Source: an uncultured Arthrobacter sp.
Lineage (GTDB): Bacteria > Actinomycetota > Actinomycetes > Actinomycetales > Micrococcaceae
Assembly: GCF_947495145.1 (NCBI RefSeq)
Contig: NZ_CANLXP010000021.1
Location: forward strand, 1 to 60,001
Direction: 5' to 3'
DNA length: 60,001 nucleotides
Position 1 is the stretch's first letter; the number at the start of each line of letters is the position of its first letter. The notes under the pieces were generated by a model, which was given only the letters and a program-made list of their open reading frames with translations, made no database searches and had not been told where the DNA came from. Made by a program: the position numbers and the translations under genes. Positions 42,437 to 51,231 of this stretch are shown piece after piece.

Positions 42437-43840
42437 GTGCTGGCCGCGCTGGTGGTGAACTACCGCGATCTGGACGTTGATGCAGCCGCGCGGCTTCATG
42501 GCGTGTCGGCGCCGCTGCTGTGGCACCTTCTCTCTGACGGGTCTGCTGTTTCAGGCGTGGTAATTCTGTCCACCTGCAGTCGCTTCGAAATCTACTGTCA
42601 GATTCCTTCCGACGTCTGCGTTCTGAGCACGCGCTCGACCGTTCTGAGTGCCCTCAGCAACTGCTCGGGCTTGCCCCTCTCCCGGCTCTTCGCGATCTTC
42701 AATCAGATCCAGGGCCAACTCCTGGTGAAACACCTTTTCGCCGTTGCATCCGGTCTTGATTCGGTCATTGCAGGTGAATATCAGATCGGGGGCCAGGTCC
42801 GTCGCGCTCTTTCAGACGCCCAGACGGCAGGCACAACCACGGGTCCGCTGATCAGGCTGTTCCAGGAGGCTTCCCGCACCGCCAAGACAGTGGCGACGCG
42901 TACCACGGTCAATGCGTCCGGACGATCCATCGCAGCTCTTTCCCTGGATATCGCCCTCTCGGTGATGAGACACGAGACGCTGGCCGCCGCTTCTGTTGTC
43001 ATCTTCGGAACCGGAGCCTACGCCGCTCACATCATGGAGGTACTCAGGGGCCAAAAGTGTACGGCAGTGTTCGTTTTTTCCTGGACCGGCCGAGCCGAGG
43101 ACTTCACCGCCGCCAAGGGAGGAACCGCGCTGTCCCTTGCGGAGCTACCGGCAGCGATCGCCGCAGCAGACATCATCCTCGGTTGCAGCGGCAATGGAGC
43201 CCGCCTCGATGCCTCCACGCTTGGTTCATGGAGACAACACACCACACGCCCTCTCGTTGCCATAGACCTCTCCCCCAACAATGATTTCGATCCGGCCATC
43301 GCCCACCTTCCAGGCCTCGAATTGCTCACCCTGGAGTCAATCCGGCGTGCGGCCCCGAAAGCGGACATTGAGACGCTGCGCCAGGCTCATGACCTGGTTC
43401 AGGACGCAGTGCATCGCTTCGAAGAACAGGAAAGCATCCGCCAGATAGATACAGCCATCGTCGCTCTGCGCCAGCACGTGGAGGGTGTCCTTGCCGCAGA
43501 GCTGAAGCGACTCCATCAACAGGAACGAGGCGCCGCAGTTCCGGAGGCCAGCGCCGCCCTGCGCCGAATGGCCCAGCAGCTGCTGCATACACCGATGGTC
43601 CGAGCCCGGAAGATGGCCACAGCTGGCGAGCATCACGCATACATCGCAGCTTTGGATGCTCTTTTCGGTATCAGCGTTGATCTTCCCGATCATCCGGATA
43701 GTTCTCCCGGGTCGGCCGAGCTCGGTGTCATCCCCTGGCCGTATCGAGCGCAGCCGTGCCAACCATCCCTGCACGGTGAATCACAAGCCGCAGGCATCTG
43801 GCCGGAAGCGTGCGCAACACGTCAGGCAGCAGCGATCTAG
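42437..43840 (+). CDS. hemA: divergent glutamyl-tRNA reductase
   Basis: 467 aa from a GTG at 42437 that has CGGGAG six bases before it and matches where the family begins; an ATG at 42374 with GGGAGG would add 21 residues. The catalytic cysteine is present in VVILSTCSRFEIY (Cys47), but the almost invariant Asn after it is Ser. The next block reads HLFAVASGLDSVIAGEYQIGGQVRRAL where an acidic or Gln residue usually stands for Tyr (cores only shown). A NADPH fold (VIFGTGAYAAHIM) and a C-terminal helix follow. It would make glutamate-1-semialdehyde for heme. No other hem gene is nearby, so it may be a second copy. The last 50 residues are atypical. Confidence 0.75.
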   Translation: MLAALVVNYRDLDVDAAARLHGVSAPLLWHLLSDGSAVSGVVILSTCSRFEIYCQIPSDVCVLSTRSTVLSALSNCSGLPLSRLFAIFNQIQGQLLVKHLFAVASGLDSVIAGEYQIGGQVRRALSDAQTAGTTTGPLIRLFQEASRTAKTVATRTTVNASGRSIAALSLDIALSVMRHETLAAASVVIFGTGAYAAHIMEVLRGQKCTAVFVFSWTGRAEDFTAAKGGTALSLAELPAAIAAADIILGCSGNGARLDASTLGSWRQHTTRPLVAIDLSPNNDFDPAIAHLPGLELLTLESIRRAAPKADIETLRQAHDLVQDAVHRFEEQESIRQIDTAIVALRQHVEGVLAAELKRLHQQERGAAVPEASAALRRMAQQLLHTPMVRARKMATAGEHHAYIAALDALFGISVDLPDHPDSSPGSAELGVIPWPYRAQPCQPSLHGESQAAGIWPEACATRQAAAI

Positions 43841-43928
43841 TACCTCCGCTCTCCCTTCCACCGAGCCGGACGGGAACTGTCCCCGACCGATTCAGGAACC
43901 AACACGGCGTTGTGTCAGTGTTAATCAG

Positions 43929-44849
43929 GTGAGCACCAAGCACCCCACTACGGCACGCCGCTTTTCCACGGCCGCACGGCACCCCGTGCTGTTCGTCCTT
44001 GGCGCGCTCGGCTGCTTTGTTGCCCTGGGCTGGACCTACTGGGCCTTTGTCCGCACCACCACGGGGCAGTTTGCCGATGAGTCCGCGTGGGCGGAGGCGG
44101 GGATCGCCGCTCCGGACACCCAGGGGCCCTTCCTCCGGTTCCTCGATAGCCTGCCCCTGATTTCGGTGTTCATTGCTGCAGCAGTGATCGTCTTCGTCAC
44201 GCTCGGACGACGGCGGTGGGCGGCTGCCGCTATAGCGCTTGGCACAATCATCGGCGCCAACCTCACCACCCAGATCCTGAAGAACCTGCTCTTCGACCGC
44301 CCTGACCGGGGTGTACCGACGCTCGACTTCAACTCACTTCCATCGGGGCATACGACGCTGGCCGCGTCCGCCGCCGCAGCGATCTTCCTCGTGGTGTCAC
44401 CCCGCTGGCGACCGCTCGCAGCCGCCAGTGGCGGCACCTACTCCGTTCTTGCAGGAGCCGCGACCTTCATCAACCTATGGCACCGGCCCGCCGACGTCGT
44501 GGCCGCGTATCTGGTGGTGGCAGCCTGGACCCTCATCGGCGGTCTCCTGATCATGCGCACCGGCAACCGCTGGAATGTCTGGGATGGATTCGGGAGGTTT
44601 TGGGGTGCGTCCCGGGCCTGGCTGGCGCTGTGCTGGATTCCCGGGTTGATCGGCCTGGGTCTGTCCCTCGGGCTGTACCTATATGCGCAGGCAATTGGTC
44701 CTGCTCCCGTGCCGGGCACGGCCGGTGTTCCGCTGTTCTTCTGGTCCGGCCTGTCGCTCATCGTCGGGGTAGGCTACACGCTGAGCGCGACGGCGTGCTG
44801 GCTGTTCGGTTCACAGGCGCGCCTGAACGGCTCCCCGGACCACGGCTGA
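43929..44849 (+). CDS. PAP2-family membrane phosphatase
   Basis: 306 aa, six or more spans. The phosphatidic acid phosphatase type 2 motifs are present: K-x6-RP in KNLLFDRPDRG (about 119-129), PSGHTTLAAS (about 138-147) and the third motif ending in NLWHRPADVVAAY (His about 180). It dephosphorylates lipid phosphates such as undecaprenyl diphosphate or phosphatidate on the outer face of the membrane. The GTG at 43929 is used; upstream in-frame sequence overlaps the HemA-like gene and is not similar to the family. Confidence 0.85.
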   Translation: MSTKHPTTARRFSTAARHPVLFVLGALGCFVALGWTYWAFVRTTTGQFADESAWAEAGIAAPDTQGPFLRFLDSLPLISVFIAAAVIVFVTLGRRRWAAAAIALGTIIGANLTTQILKNLLFDRPDRGVPTLDFNSLPSGHTTLAASAAAAIFLVVSPRWRPLAAASGGTYSVLAGAATFINLWHRPADVVAAYLVVAAWTLIGGLLIMRTGNRWNVWDGFGRFWGASRAWLALCWIPGLIGLGLSLGLYLYAQAIGPAPVPGTAGVPLFFWSGLSLIVGVGYTLSATACWLFGSQARLNGSPDHG

Positions 44850-44875
44850 CACTCATCCTTCCGCAGCGTGCCCGC

Positions 44876-46081
44876 TTACTTCTGCCGCACCCGCTGCGCT
44901 CCCGGCGGCACCCACCGCCACAGGACGATCGCACCGAGCAGTCCGAGAACCCCCGTGGTCCAGATTCCTCCCGCGAGTGTCGCCGCAGCTGTCACGGCGG
45001 ATACGGTTCCCGGGCCGGCCATCGTCCCGATGTCGGTCAGCAGGCGCCAGATTCCCAGGAACTGAGGACGCCCGGGTGACGGCGAGAAGTCCGCTCCCAG
45101 CGTCATGACGATCCCGGAACCGATCCCGTTTCCGAAGCCGATGAGCAGCGCCACGGCCAGCAGACCCGCCGCATCCTGCGTCAACGGCAGGAGAAGCAGC
45201 GCCGTCCCCATGATGAGCATGCAGGGCACGGCGATCCAGCGCCTGCCGTAGACGTCCATCACCTTGCCTGCGGGGTAGAAGATGAGCATATCGATGGCCC
45301 CGGAGAGGCCGTAGATGAGTGCCGTCGTCGTCGGATCGATCCCGATTTCCTGCGCCCAGAGCGGCAGGACCGCCTGCCGCGTGGCCCTCACCGCTGCGAT
45401 CAGCAGCACTCCTACGCCGACCGTGCCGAAGATACGGGCATGGCTGCGGAGAATCGCCCGGAGGGTCGGCGGGGCGGCAGCGTCGACCGCCAGCCTCGTT
45501 GATGACCGGCGCGAACCTCCCAGCTCCGGGACCTGGAAACTGAGCACGGCGGCCAGAACCGTTGCGGCCGCACCGACCCAGTAGGCGCCGTCGAGCCCGA
45601 GAAAGCTCATTGCGAGTGCCCCCGCGAACGGGCCGAGAAAGACGCCGATCCGCGTCACTCCGCCGAGGGTTGAGAGCGCACGGGCCCGGAAGTGGATGGG
45701 CACGGCTTCGGTGAGGTAGCTCTGGCGGGCGAGCCCGAAGACGGCGCCAGCCATGCCGACCATGAAGATGGCGGCGGCAAAGACGGCCAGGTTTGTCGCG
45801 GACAGCGCAAGGATCATCGCCGCTGAACACCAGAGTGACGCCACCACAAGCGCCCACCGCTCGCCGAAACGGGAAGTGATCAGCGTGGCCGGAACGTTCG
45901 TGACCAGCGATCCGATACCGGTAAGGGTGAGGATGAGCGCCGCCGTCGCTACGTCGGCGCCCAGCTCAGTGGCCGAAAGGACAATGACCGGGACAATCGA
46001 GCCCGTCGCGGCGCCATACAGAAGCGAAGGACCGTATGCGCCAACGGCGATCTTCCGAAGGTTGAACGGTTCCTGAGGCAC
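44876..46081 (-). CDS. MFS transporter
   Basis: 401 aa with about twelve spans. The MFS loop 2-3 pattern is degenerate (LITSRFGERWALV, about 63-75). A second-half counterpart is GKVMDVYGRRWIAVP. Substrate unknown. It starts 10 bp after the small membrane gene and lies in the same direction as it and the cupredoxin, so the three may be one operon. It converges with the PAP2 gene, 26 bp apart. Confidence 0.85.
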   Translation of the reverse strand: MPQEPFNLRKIAVGAYGPSLLYGAATGSIVPVIVLSATELGADVATAALILTLTGIGSLVTNVPATLITSRFGERWALVVASLWCSAAMILALSATNLAVFAAAIFMVGMAGAVFGLARQSYLTEAVPIHFRARALSTLGGVTRIGVFLGPFAGALAMSFLGLDGAYWVGAAATVLAAVLSFQVPELGGSRRSSTRLAVDAAAPPTLRAILRSHARIFGTVGVGVLLIAAVRATRQAVLPLWAQEIGIDPTTTALIYGLSGAIDMLIFYPAGKVMDVYGRRWIAVPCMLIMGTALLLLPLTQDAAGLLAVALLIGFGNGIGSGIVMTLGADFSPSPGRPQFLGIWRLLTDIGTMAGPGTVSAVTAAATLAGGIWTTGVLGLLGAIVLWRWVPPGAQRVRQK

Positions 46082-46090
46082 CGTCCAACG

Positions 46091-46549
46091 CTAGCGCAGT
46101 GCAGTGTCCTTCCGCGGGACCAGGAAGAAACCGACAACGGCGAGAACCCCCGCTATGCCCTCGGCGACCGCACTGAGGGACTTCTCAAAGAACCACAGCG
46201 GTTCATACATCGCCGGGATGGGGCCGACCTGCGGAAGTTGGATATACACGGACAGGACGACGGCCGCGAACGCGGAGAGCGCCACCACCGCGGCGATGGC
46301 GTAGGACAGGCGGCTCCCGCGGATCAGCACGTAGAGCGCTGCAAGGATGGCTGCCACCGCCTGAATCCGAAAGAGGTTTCCGCCGCCCATTCCGCCCGGG
46401 AAGGCCAGTTGGTATTGCGGCGCGAGGATGAAGTGCACGTACGCATCAACTGCCAGTCCAAGGGCGATGAGTACACGGAGCACCATCATCCGCGGAGCGG
46501 AGCGTCCGCGCCCGCGCGCAACCGGTCCGTGCGTCGCCGCGCTAGCCAT
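46091..46549 (-). CDS. small four-span membrane protein
   Basis: 152 aa. Four hydrophobic segments (about 22-42, 52-73, 78-100, 118-143) with an Arg-rich N-terminus. No family motif was recognised with confidence. The start overlaps the cupredoxin stop by 8 bp. Given that partner, a role at the membrane in copper or redox handling is possible but not shown. Confidence 0.75.
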   Translation of the reverse strand: MASAATHGPVARGRGRSAPRMMVLRVLIALGLAVDAYVHFILAPQYQLAFPGGMGGGNLFRIQAVAAILAALYVLIRGSRLSYAIAAVVALSAFAAVVLSVYIQLPQVGPIPAMYEPLWFFEKSLSAVAEGIAGVLAVVGFFLVPRKDTALR

Positions 46550-47021
46550 CGCTGCTCACCACCAGCGTTCCCGTCATGTTGGGATGGTACGTGCAGAAGA
46601 AGGGGTACTCGCCCGGTTCCGAAGGTGCTGTGAAGGTGGTGGTCTCGCCGCCCTGCACAATGGCGTCGAAGTCCTCGGTTTCCGTGGTTGTCACGGTGTG
46701 CGGGGCGGTATCTTCGTTCACCACGGTGATCTCGGCTCCGGCGGGCACAGTCTCCGGCATTTCATACTCGAAGTTGCGGATGGTGATGACGATCTCTTCG
46801 GCCGGCGCCTCTTCGGCGGGTGCTTCCGACGCTTCCCCGGATGAGGTTGGTTCCTCCGGCGCTGTTGTCTCCTCCGGGGTTGCCTCAGCTGTAGGCTCTG
46901 CTGCACTGGAAGTTTCAGCCGGGGGAGGTTCGCTGGTCGGTTCGCCGCCTGAGCCGCAGCCGGCGACACCCACCAGCACCGCTGCAATGACAAGGCCTAG
47001 TGTGCTTTGCGGAACCTTCAT
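46542..47021 (-). CDS. cupredoxin-like lipoprotein
   Basis: 159 aa. Lipobox VGVAGC (Cys about 22), a spacer of about 50 residues made almost only of Pro, Glu, Thr, Ser and Ala, and then a plastocyanin-like domain. The type I copper ligands are visible in order: His in TAPHTVTT, then Cys, His and Met in FFCTYHPNMTG. It would bind copper on the outer face of the membrane and move electrons or buffer copper. The ATG at 47021 follows GAGGAG. First gene of the three-gene run with the small membrane protein and the MFS gene. Confidence 0.88.
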   Translation of the reverse strand: MKVPQSTLGLVIAAVLVGVAGCGSGGEPTSEPPPAETSSAAEPTAEATPEETTAPEEPTSSGEASEAPAEEAPAEEIVITIRNFEYEMPETVPAGAEITVVNEDTAPHTVTTTETEDFDAIVQGGETTTFTAPSEPGEYPFFCTYHPNMTGTLVVSSDG

Positions 47022-47122
47022 GGTGCTCCTCCCACTGCGGACTGCCAGACAGTGCCCATCAGGATCCATCCAGTCGCCCTTGCGATGATTGTTCCCAGAG
47101 AGTACACCCGCGAAAGGCCAAT

Positions 47123-47815
47123 ATGACCCACTTCACACGGAATCCACAGGTTCTCCGCGTGGTCCTGCTGGGCATCGACGGCGCGGGCAAAACAACGGCG
47201 GCCCGGTCAGTTCTTCGGAAGCTCCGCGAGCACGGCATCGAGGCGGAACTGCTCCGCAATCCGGGCGGCCGGCGCACCCTCGATCGCTGGGCGTCACGGC
47301 ATTCCCGGACGGCTGAAGCTCTGCTCGGGCCCCGCGTCTTGGACACGATCGAGAGCTGCCTCCGGGTGCTCGCGGTGCTGCGCTCAACCCTGCAGGCACG
47401 ACGACGGCGCGGCGTCGTCCTTTTCGACCGCCATCTGCAGTGCCAGCTGGCTCTGCGTCAGGTGCGGGGGCTGCCGGCCGGCAGGCTGGTGCCGTGGCTG
47501 CTGCGCGTACTGCCGCAGCCCGATCTTGTGGTCTACCTCGACGTGGACCCCCGCGCGGCTCTTGCCCGCATCACTTCGCGGAACACCGACATGGAAAGCC
47601 TGGAGTTCCTCACAGCACTGGACGCCGCCTACCGGCAGCTCCCGGGGTTTGAAACGTACGCTCTTGTGGACGCGAACGGAACCGCGGCCGAGATCGCAGC
47701 GGCCCTGTGGACGCAGATTGCGTCGAGGCTGCTGCCGTCCGGTCCGCCGCTATCAGCTGCTGCCCTGACGCTCCAGCCACTTCCAGTGCGCGAGGGTGCG
47801 CAGGCGGGTCAGTAG
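47123..47815 (+). CDS. thymidylate-kinase-like P-loop kinase
   Basis: 230 aa. P-loop LLGIDGAGKTTAAR (about 14-27), an LFDRHLQCQLALRQ stretch in the place of the kinase DR(Y/W) motif (Asp-Arg about 97-98) and VVYLDVDPRAALARI (about 135-149). The thymidylate kinase fold is clear, but the DRY motif differs from housekeeping Tmk, so substrate may be another nucleotide or a sugar. It overlaps the end of the MBL hydrolase on the other strand by 63 bp. Confidence 0.75.
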   Translation: MTHFTRNPQVLRVVLLGIDGAGKTTAARSVLRKLREHGIEAELLRNPGGRRTLDRWASRHSRTAEALLGPRVLDTIESCLRVLAVLRSTLQARRRRGVVLFDRHLQCQLALRQVRGLPAGRLVPWLLRVLPQPDLVVYLDVDPRAALARITSRNTDMESLEFLTALDAAYRQLPGFETYALVDANGTAAEIAAALWTQIASRLLPSGPPLSAAALTLQPLPVREGAQAGQ

Positions 47816-48616
47816 CGCCCGCGATTGCTCGGGGCCATACGGGAGAATCGGAATCGCCTTGGTCATGTCCACCGAGGCCTCGTCCATCGCTACCTTGGTG
47901 ACCCGGACCGCGCTGCGCATCTTGTTCAGCTGAGTGGACACGAAGTCGACGTCCACCGGCGCACCGTGGCCGGGGACGAAGACGTCGTACAAATCATCGA
48001 GCGCAGCGATCTTGCCGAGCGTGCGGATCCATTCCGCTGGAAACGAATCCTCGAACCCCGGGTCTGCACCCTCTTCGACGAGGTCGCCGGTGAACAGCAC
48101 GTTGCCTGCGCCGACCAGAAGATCGTTGTCCGTATGGCCGAAGCCGAGGTGGAACAGGGTAACCGAAATGCCGCCGAGGTCCAGGTCCACCGGCTTCCCG
48201 GAGACATGCCGGTTGGCGGGGTGGATGGCAGTGTGCTCTCCGCGGCTTCCAGCCATTGCCGGTTCAGTCTCCGATACTTCCGCCCGCTGCTCCTCGCCGC
48301 TGTCACGAACGACGACGGCGCACCGGTCGGTTGCCCAAAAGTCCGCAGCGCCGTGGGCGGCGAAATAGGCGTTCCCGAACACGTGGTCGAAATGCGAGTG
48401 GGTGTTGACTACGCAGAGCGGCAGATCAGTCAGCCGACGCACGGCCTCGAGTATCCACGCAGCCTGGACCGGTCCGGAGCCGGTGTCGATCACAAGGGCC
48501 CGGTCCGTTCCGACAACCAGTCCTGTGTTCAGCCCAAAGGGATCGGTCCGAAGCACCCAGACGCGGTCCCCCAACTGCGCCCAGGGGTGGAGCTGTTCGC
48601 CTTCTCGCTCAGACAT
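47753..48616 (-). CDS. MBL-fold metallohydrolase
   Basis: 287 aa. The metallo-beta-lactamase motif HSHFDHVFGN (about 73-82) supplies three His and one Asp; later ligands are in FGHTDNDLL, LFTGDLVEEG and FVPGHGAPVD. The length and layout fit class-B beta-lactamase-like or glyoxalase II-like hydrolases. No substrate is deducible. The ATG at 48616 is followed by a very acidic/polar start (SEREGEQ). Confidence 0.88.
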   Translation of the reverse strand: MSEREGEQLHPWAQLGDRVWVLRTDPFGLNTGLVVGTDRALVIDTGSGPVQAAWILEAVRRLTDLPLCVVNTHSHFDHVFGNAYFAAHGAADFWATDRCAVVVRDSGEEQRAEVSETEPAMAGSRGEHTAIHPANRHVSGKPVDLDLGGISVTLFHLGFGHTDNDLLVGAGNVLFTGDLVEEGADPGFEDSFPAEWIRTLGKIAALDDLYDVFVPGHGAPVDVDFVSTQLNKMRSAVRVTKVAMDEASVDMTKAIPILPYGPEQSRALLTRLRTLAHWKWLERQGSS

Positions 48617-48652
48617 GGATTCCTCTCTGTGGCTGCTGTCCCTCAAGCGTAG

Positions 48653-50161
48653 TCACAGGTCAGCGAGGACACCGCCCGGGTTTTCGATGGCGTCCGCCAC
48701 GTAGCGCAGGAAACCGCCGGCCACTCCGCCGTCGCACACCCGGTGGTCAAAAGTCAGCGTCAGTTCGGTTACCTTGCGCACGGCCAGCTCTCCGTTGACC
48801 ACCCACGGGCGGTCGATGATCCGCCCCAGCCCGAGGATCGCGGCCTCGGGATGGTTGATGATGGCCGCACTTCCGTCAACGCCGAACACACCGTAGTTGT
48901 TCAGCGTGAACGTTCCGGAGGTGAGCTCCGCCGGTGTGGCTTTGCCCTCGCGCGCGACAGCGGCAAGTCGCCGGATCTCTGCGTCCAGTTCCCGCGCGCT
49001 CATTCGGTCCGCCCGGTGAACCGCCGGGACCAGAAGCCCCCGGTCGGTCTGGGCTGCGATGCCGAGATTCACGCCGTCGAACCTGAGGATTTCGGAGCTG
49101 CCGTCCGCACGCTCGACGATGCGCGTATTCAGTTCCGGGTACCGTGCCAGGCCGGCCAGCGCGAACCGCGCGACGAAAGCGAGCAACCCGGGAGTCGCGT
49201 CCGGCTGCCGGCGCTTGAGCTCGGTGCGCAGGTCGATCAGTGCGGTTGCGTCGACATCAACCCACACCGTTGCCTCGGGAATCTCCCGGCGGCTTCGGGT
49301 CATCGCTTCGGCGACAGCCTTGCGCACGCCGCGGACGGGCACGCGTTCGGCGATATTCAACCCACTGCGGCGGTCCTGATCAGCCCCTTCGGGCACGGTG
49401 GAATCGCTGCTTCCCTGAGGTATCGCCGCGTCTCCGGAAGTCCCGAGAACGCGCTCCACGTCGCGGCGCAGAATCATGCCGTCCGCGCCGGTGCCTTCGA
49501 CTGACGACAGGTCCAGCCCGGCATCCCGCGCCAGCTTGCGCACCAGCGGAGAGATACACAGCACCGCTCGCTTCTCAGCCTCGGAGGAGGAAGTTTCGCG
49601 CACGCCCGGTGCCACCGGCGCATCCGGAGCCTTCGGCGGCTCAACCGTAGCCAAACCGGAACCACCCCTGCGGCGCCGGGTCCGGCCGCCGGTATCTGTT
49701 CCCGGGGTGCCGTAGCCGATCAGGACGTTGCCCGATCCCCCGCCTGACTCTTCTGACGATTCGTCTGGTTTTGCAACAGCGGGCGCGGCAGCGATCTCCG
49801 CATCGGTGGGCACACTGACGCCCGCGCGTTCCTCTTCGCGGTACGCCTCTGCATCAGGACTGGAAATGGACTCAGCGGAGGACGATTCCGCCGCAGCTCC
49901 GGCCTGCCGCACCGAAATCAGGGGCGCGCCGACGTTGATGGTGGTCCCCGCTTCGCCGTGCAGCTGGGCGATGACACCCGCGAACGGGGAGGGCACCTCC
50001 ACCATGGATTTCGCGGTCTCAACTTCGGCCACCGGCTGGTCGACGGAGACAGTGTCACCCTCGGCTACGAGCCAGTTCACCAGTTCGGCTTCGGTGAGCC
50101 CTTCGCCGAGGTCAGGCAGCAGGAACACCTTCACCGTGGGGCTGGTTGTCATGGCGCTCAT
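48653..50161 (-). CDS. bkdC: dihydrolipoamide acyltransferase, E2 of branched-chain 2-oxoacid dehydrogenase
   Basis: 502 aa. Lipoyl domain (about 10-85) with the lipoylated lysine in EVETAKSMVEVPS; a flexible Ser/Glu/Pro-rich linker; a peripheral E1/E3-binding domain (CISPLVRKLARDAGLDLSSV, about 203-222); and the catalytic acyltransferase domain ending in TFDHRVCDGGVAGGFL with the active-site His. It transfers acyl groups to CoA. Starts with an ATGA overlap to the E1 beta gene. The Lrp neighbour supports branched-chain substrates over pyruvate. Confidence 0.9.
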   Translation of the reverse strand: MSAMTTSPTVKVFLLPDLGEGLTEAELVNWLVAEGDTVSVDQPVAEVETAKSMVEVPSPFAGVIAQLHGEAGTTINVGAPLISVRQAGAAAESSSAESISSPDAEAYREEERAGVSVPTDAEIAAAPAVAKPDESSEESGGGSGNVLIGYGTPGTDTGGRTRRRRGGSGLATVEPPKAPDAPVAPGVRETSSSEAEKRAVLCISPLVRKLARDAGLDLSSVEGTGADGMILRRDVERVLGTSGDAAIPQGSSDSTVPEGADQDRRSGLNIAERVPVRGVRKAVAEAMTRSRREIPEATVWVDVDATALIDLRTELKRRQPDATPGLLAFVARFALAGLARYPELNTRIVERADGSSEILRFDGVNLGIAAQTDRGLLVPAVHRADRMSARELDAEIRRLAAVAREGKATPAELTSGTFTLNNYGVFGVDGSAAIINHPEAAILGLGRIIDRPWVVNGELAVRKVTELTLTFDHRVCDGGVAGGFLRYVADAIENPGGVLADL

Positions 50162-51231
50162 GCGTCCTCCCACTGGAGTTCGTCCACGGTGTCGAGGATC
50201 CGGTCGACGCTCGGCAGGAAGTAGTGCTCGAGCTTGGGCGCGGGGTACGGAATGTCGAATCCGGTCACGCGACGCACGGGGGCAGCCAGGGAGTTGAAGC
50301 AGCGCTCCTGCACGCGGGCAACAATCTCCGCGGCGACCGAGGCAAACCCCGGCGCTTCAGCAATGACGACGGCCCGTCCAGTCTTCCGCACGCTGGCGGT
50401 CACGGTCTCGTCATCAAACGGCACGATCGAGCGCACGTCGATGACCTCCAGGCTGCGCCCTTCGCTTGCCGCCGCTTCAGCGGCAGCAAGTGCTGTCGGC
50501 ACGGAGGGTCCGTAGGCAATGAGGGTGGCGTCTGTTCCGGAACGGGCAACGACGGCGCGGCCAACCAGCGAACCCGTCGTGGCGGCGTCGTCGGCTTCCT
50601 TGCGGAGCTCATCCAGATCCAGGGTTTCCTTGGACCAATACAGTTTCTTCGGCTCGAGGAACACCACGGGATCGGGGAAGCGGATGGCCTCGCGGAGCAT
50701 CAGGTACGCATCGCGCACGGTGGCGGGCGCCAGGACCGTGAGCCCCGGGGTGTGTGCGTAGTAGGACTCCGAGGAATCGCAGTGGTGCTCAACTCCCCCG
50801 ATGCCGCCGGCGTACGGGATGCGCATAACCAGCGGCAGCTTCACCTTGCCCCTGGTGCGGTTGGGCATTTTCGCGACGTGGCTGACCACCTGCTCGAAGG
50901 CGGGGTAGGCGAAGGCATCGAACTGCATTTCGACGATGGGGCGCATCCCGTTCATCGCCATGCCGACGGCCATGCCCATGATGCCGGATTCTGCGAGGGG
51001 CGTATCGAAGCAGCGTTCCTCGCCGAAGCGGGCGGTGAGCCCATCCGTGATCCGGAAGACGCCGCCGAGGGGGCCGACGTCCTCACCGAAGATAATGACG
51101 GAAGAGTCAGCCTCCATGGCGTCGGCCAGTGCGGTGTTCAGGGCCTTGGCAAACGTGAGTGGCTGGGGCCCCGTCCGGGCGCCTTCGGCTGCCTTGGCGG
51201 CGGCACCTGATCGAACTGCGGTGTCAGTCAT
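50158..51231 (-). CDS. bkdB: 2-oxoacid dehydrogenase E1 component, beta subunit
   Basis: 357 aa. Transketolase-like central and C-terminal domains: VIIFGEDVGPLGGVFRITDGL (core at about 44-60), RPIVEMQFDAFAYPAFEQV, and the C-terminal LEVIDVRSIVPFDDETV. With the alpha subunit it decarboxylates branched-chain 2-oxo acids and loads the acyl group on the E2 lipoyl arm. Both ends overlap neighbouring genes by ATGA, so the three are co-translated. Confidence 0.92.
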   Translation of the reverse strand: MTDTAVRSGAAAKAAEGARTGPQPLTFAKALNTALADAMEADSSVIIFGEDVGPLGGVFRITDGLTARFGEERCFDTPLAESGIMGMAVGMAMNGMRPIVEMQFDAFAYPAFEQVVSHVAKMPNRTRGKVKLPLVMRIPYAGGIGGVEHHCDSSESYYAHTPGLTVLAPATVRDAYLMLREAIRFPDPVVFLEPKKLYWSKETLDLDELRKEADDAATTGSLVGRAVVARSGTDATLIAYGPSVPTALAAAEAAASEGRSLEVIDVRSIVPFDDETVTASVRKTGRAVVIAEAPGFASVAAEIVARVQERCFNSLAAPVRRVTGFDIPYPAPKLEHYFLPSVDRILDTVDELQWEDA

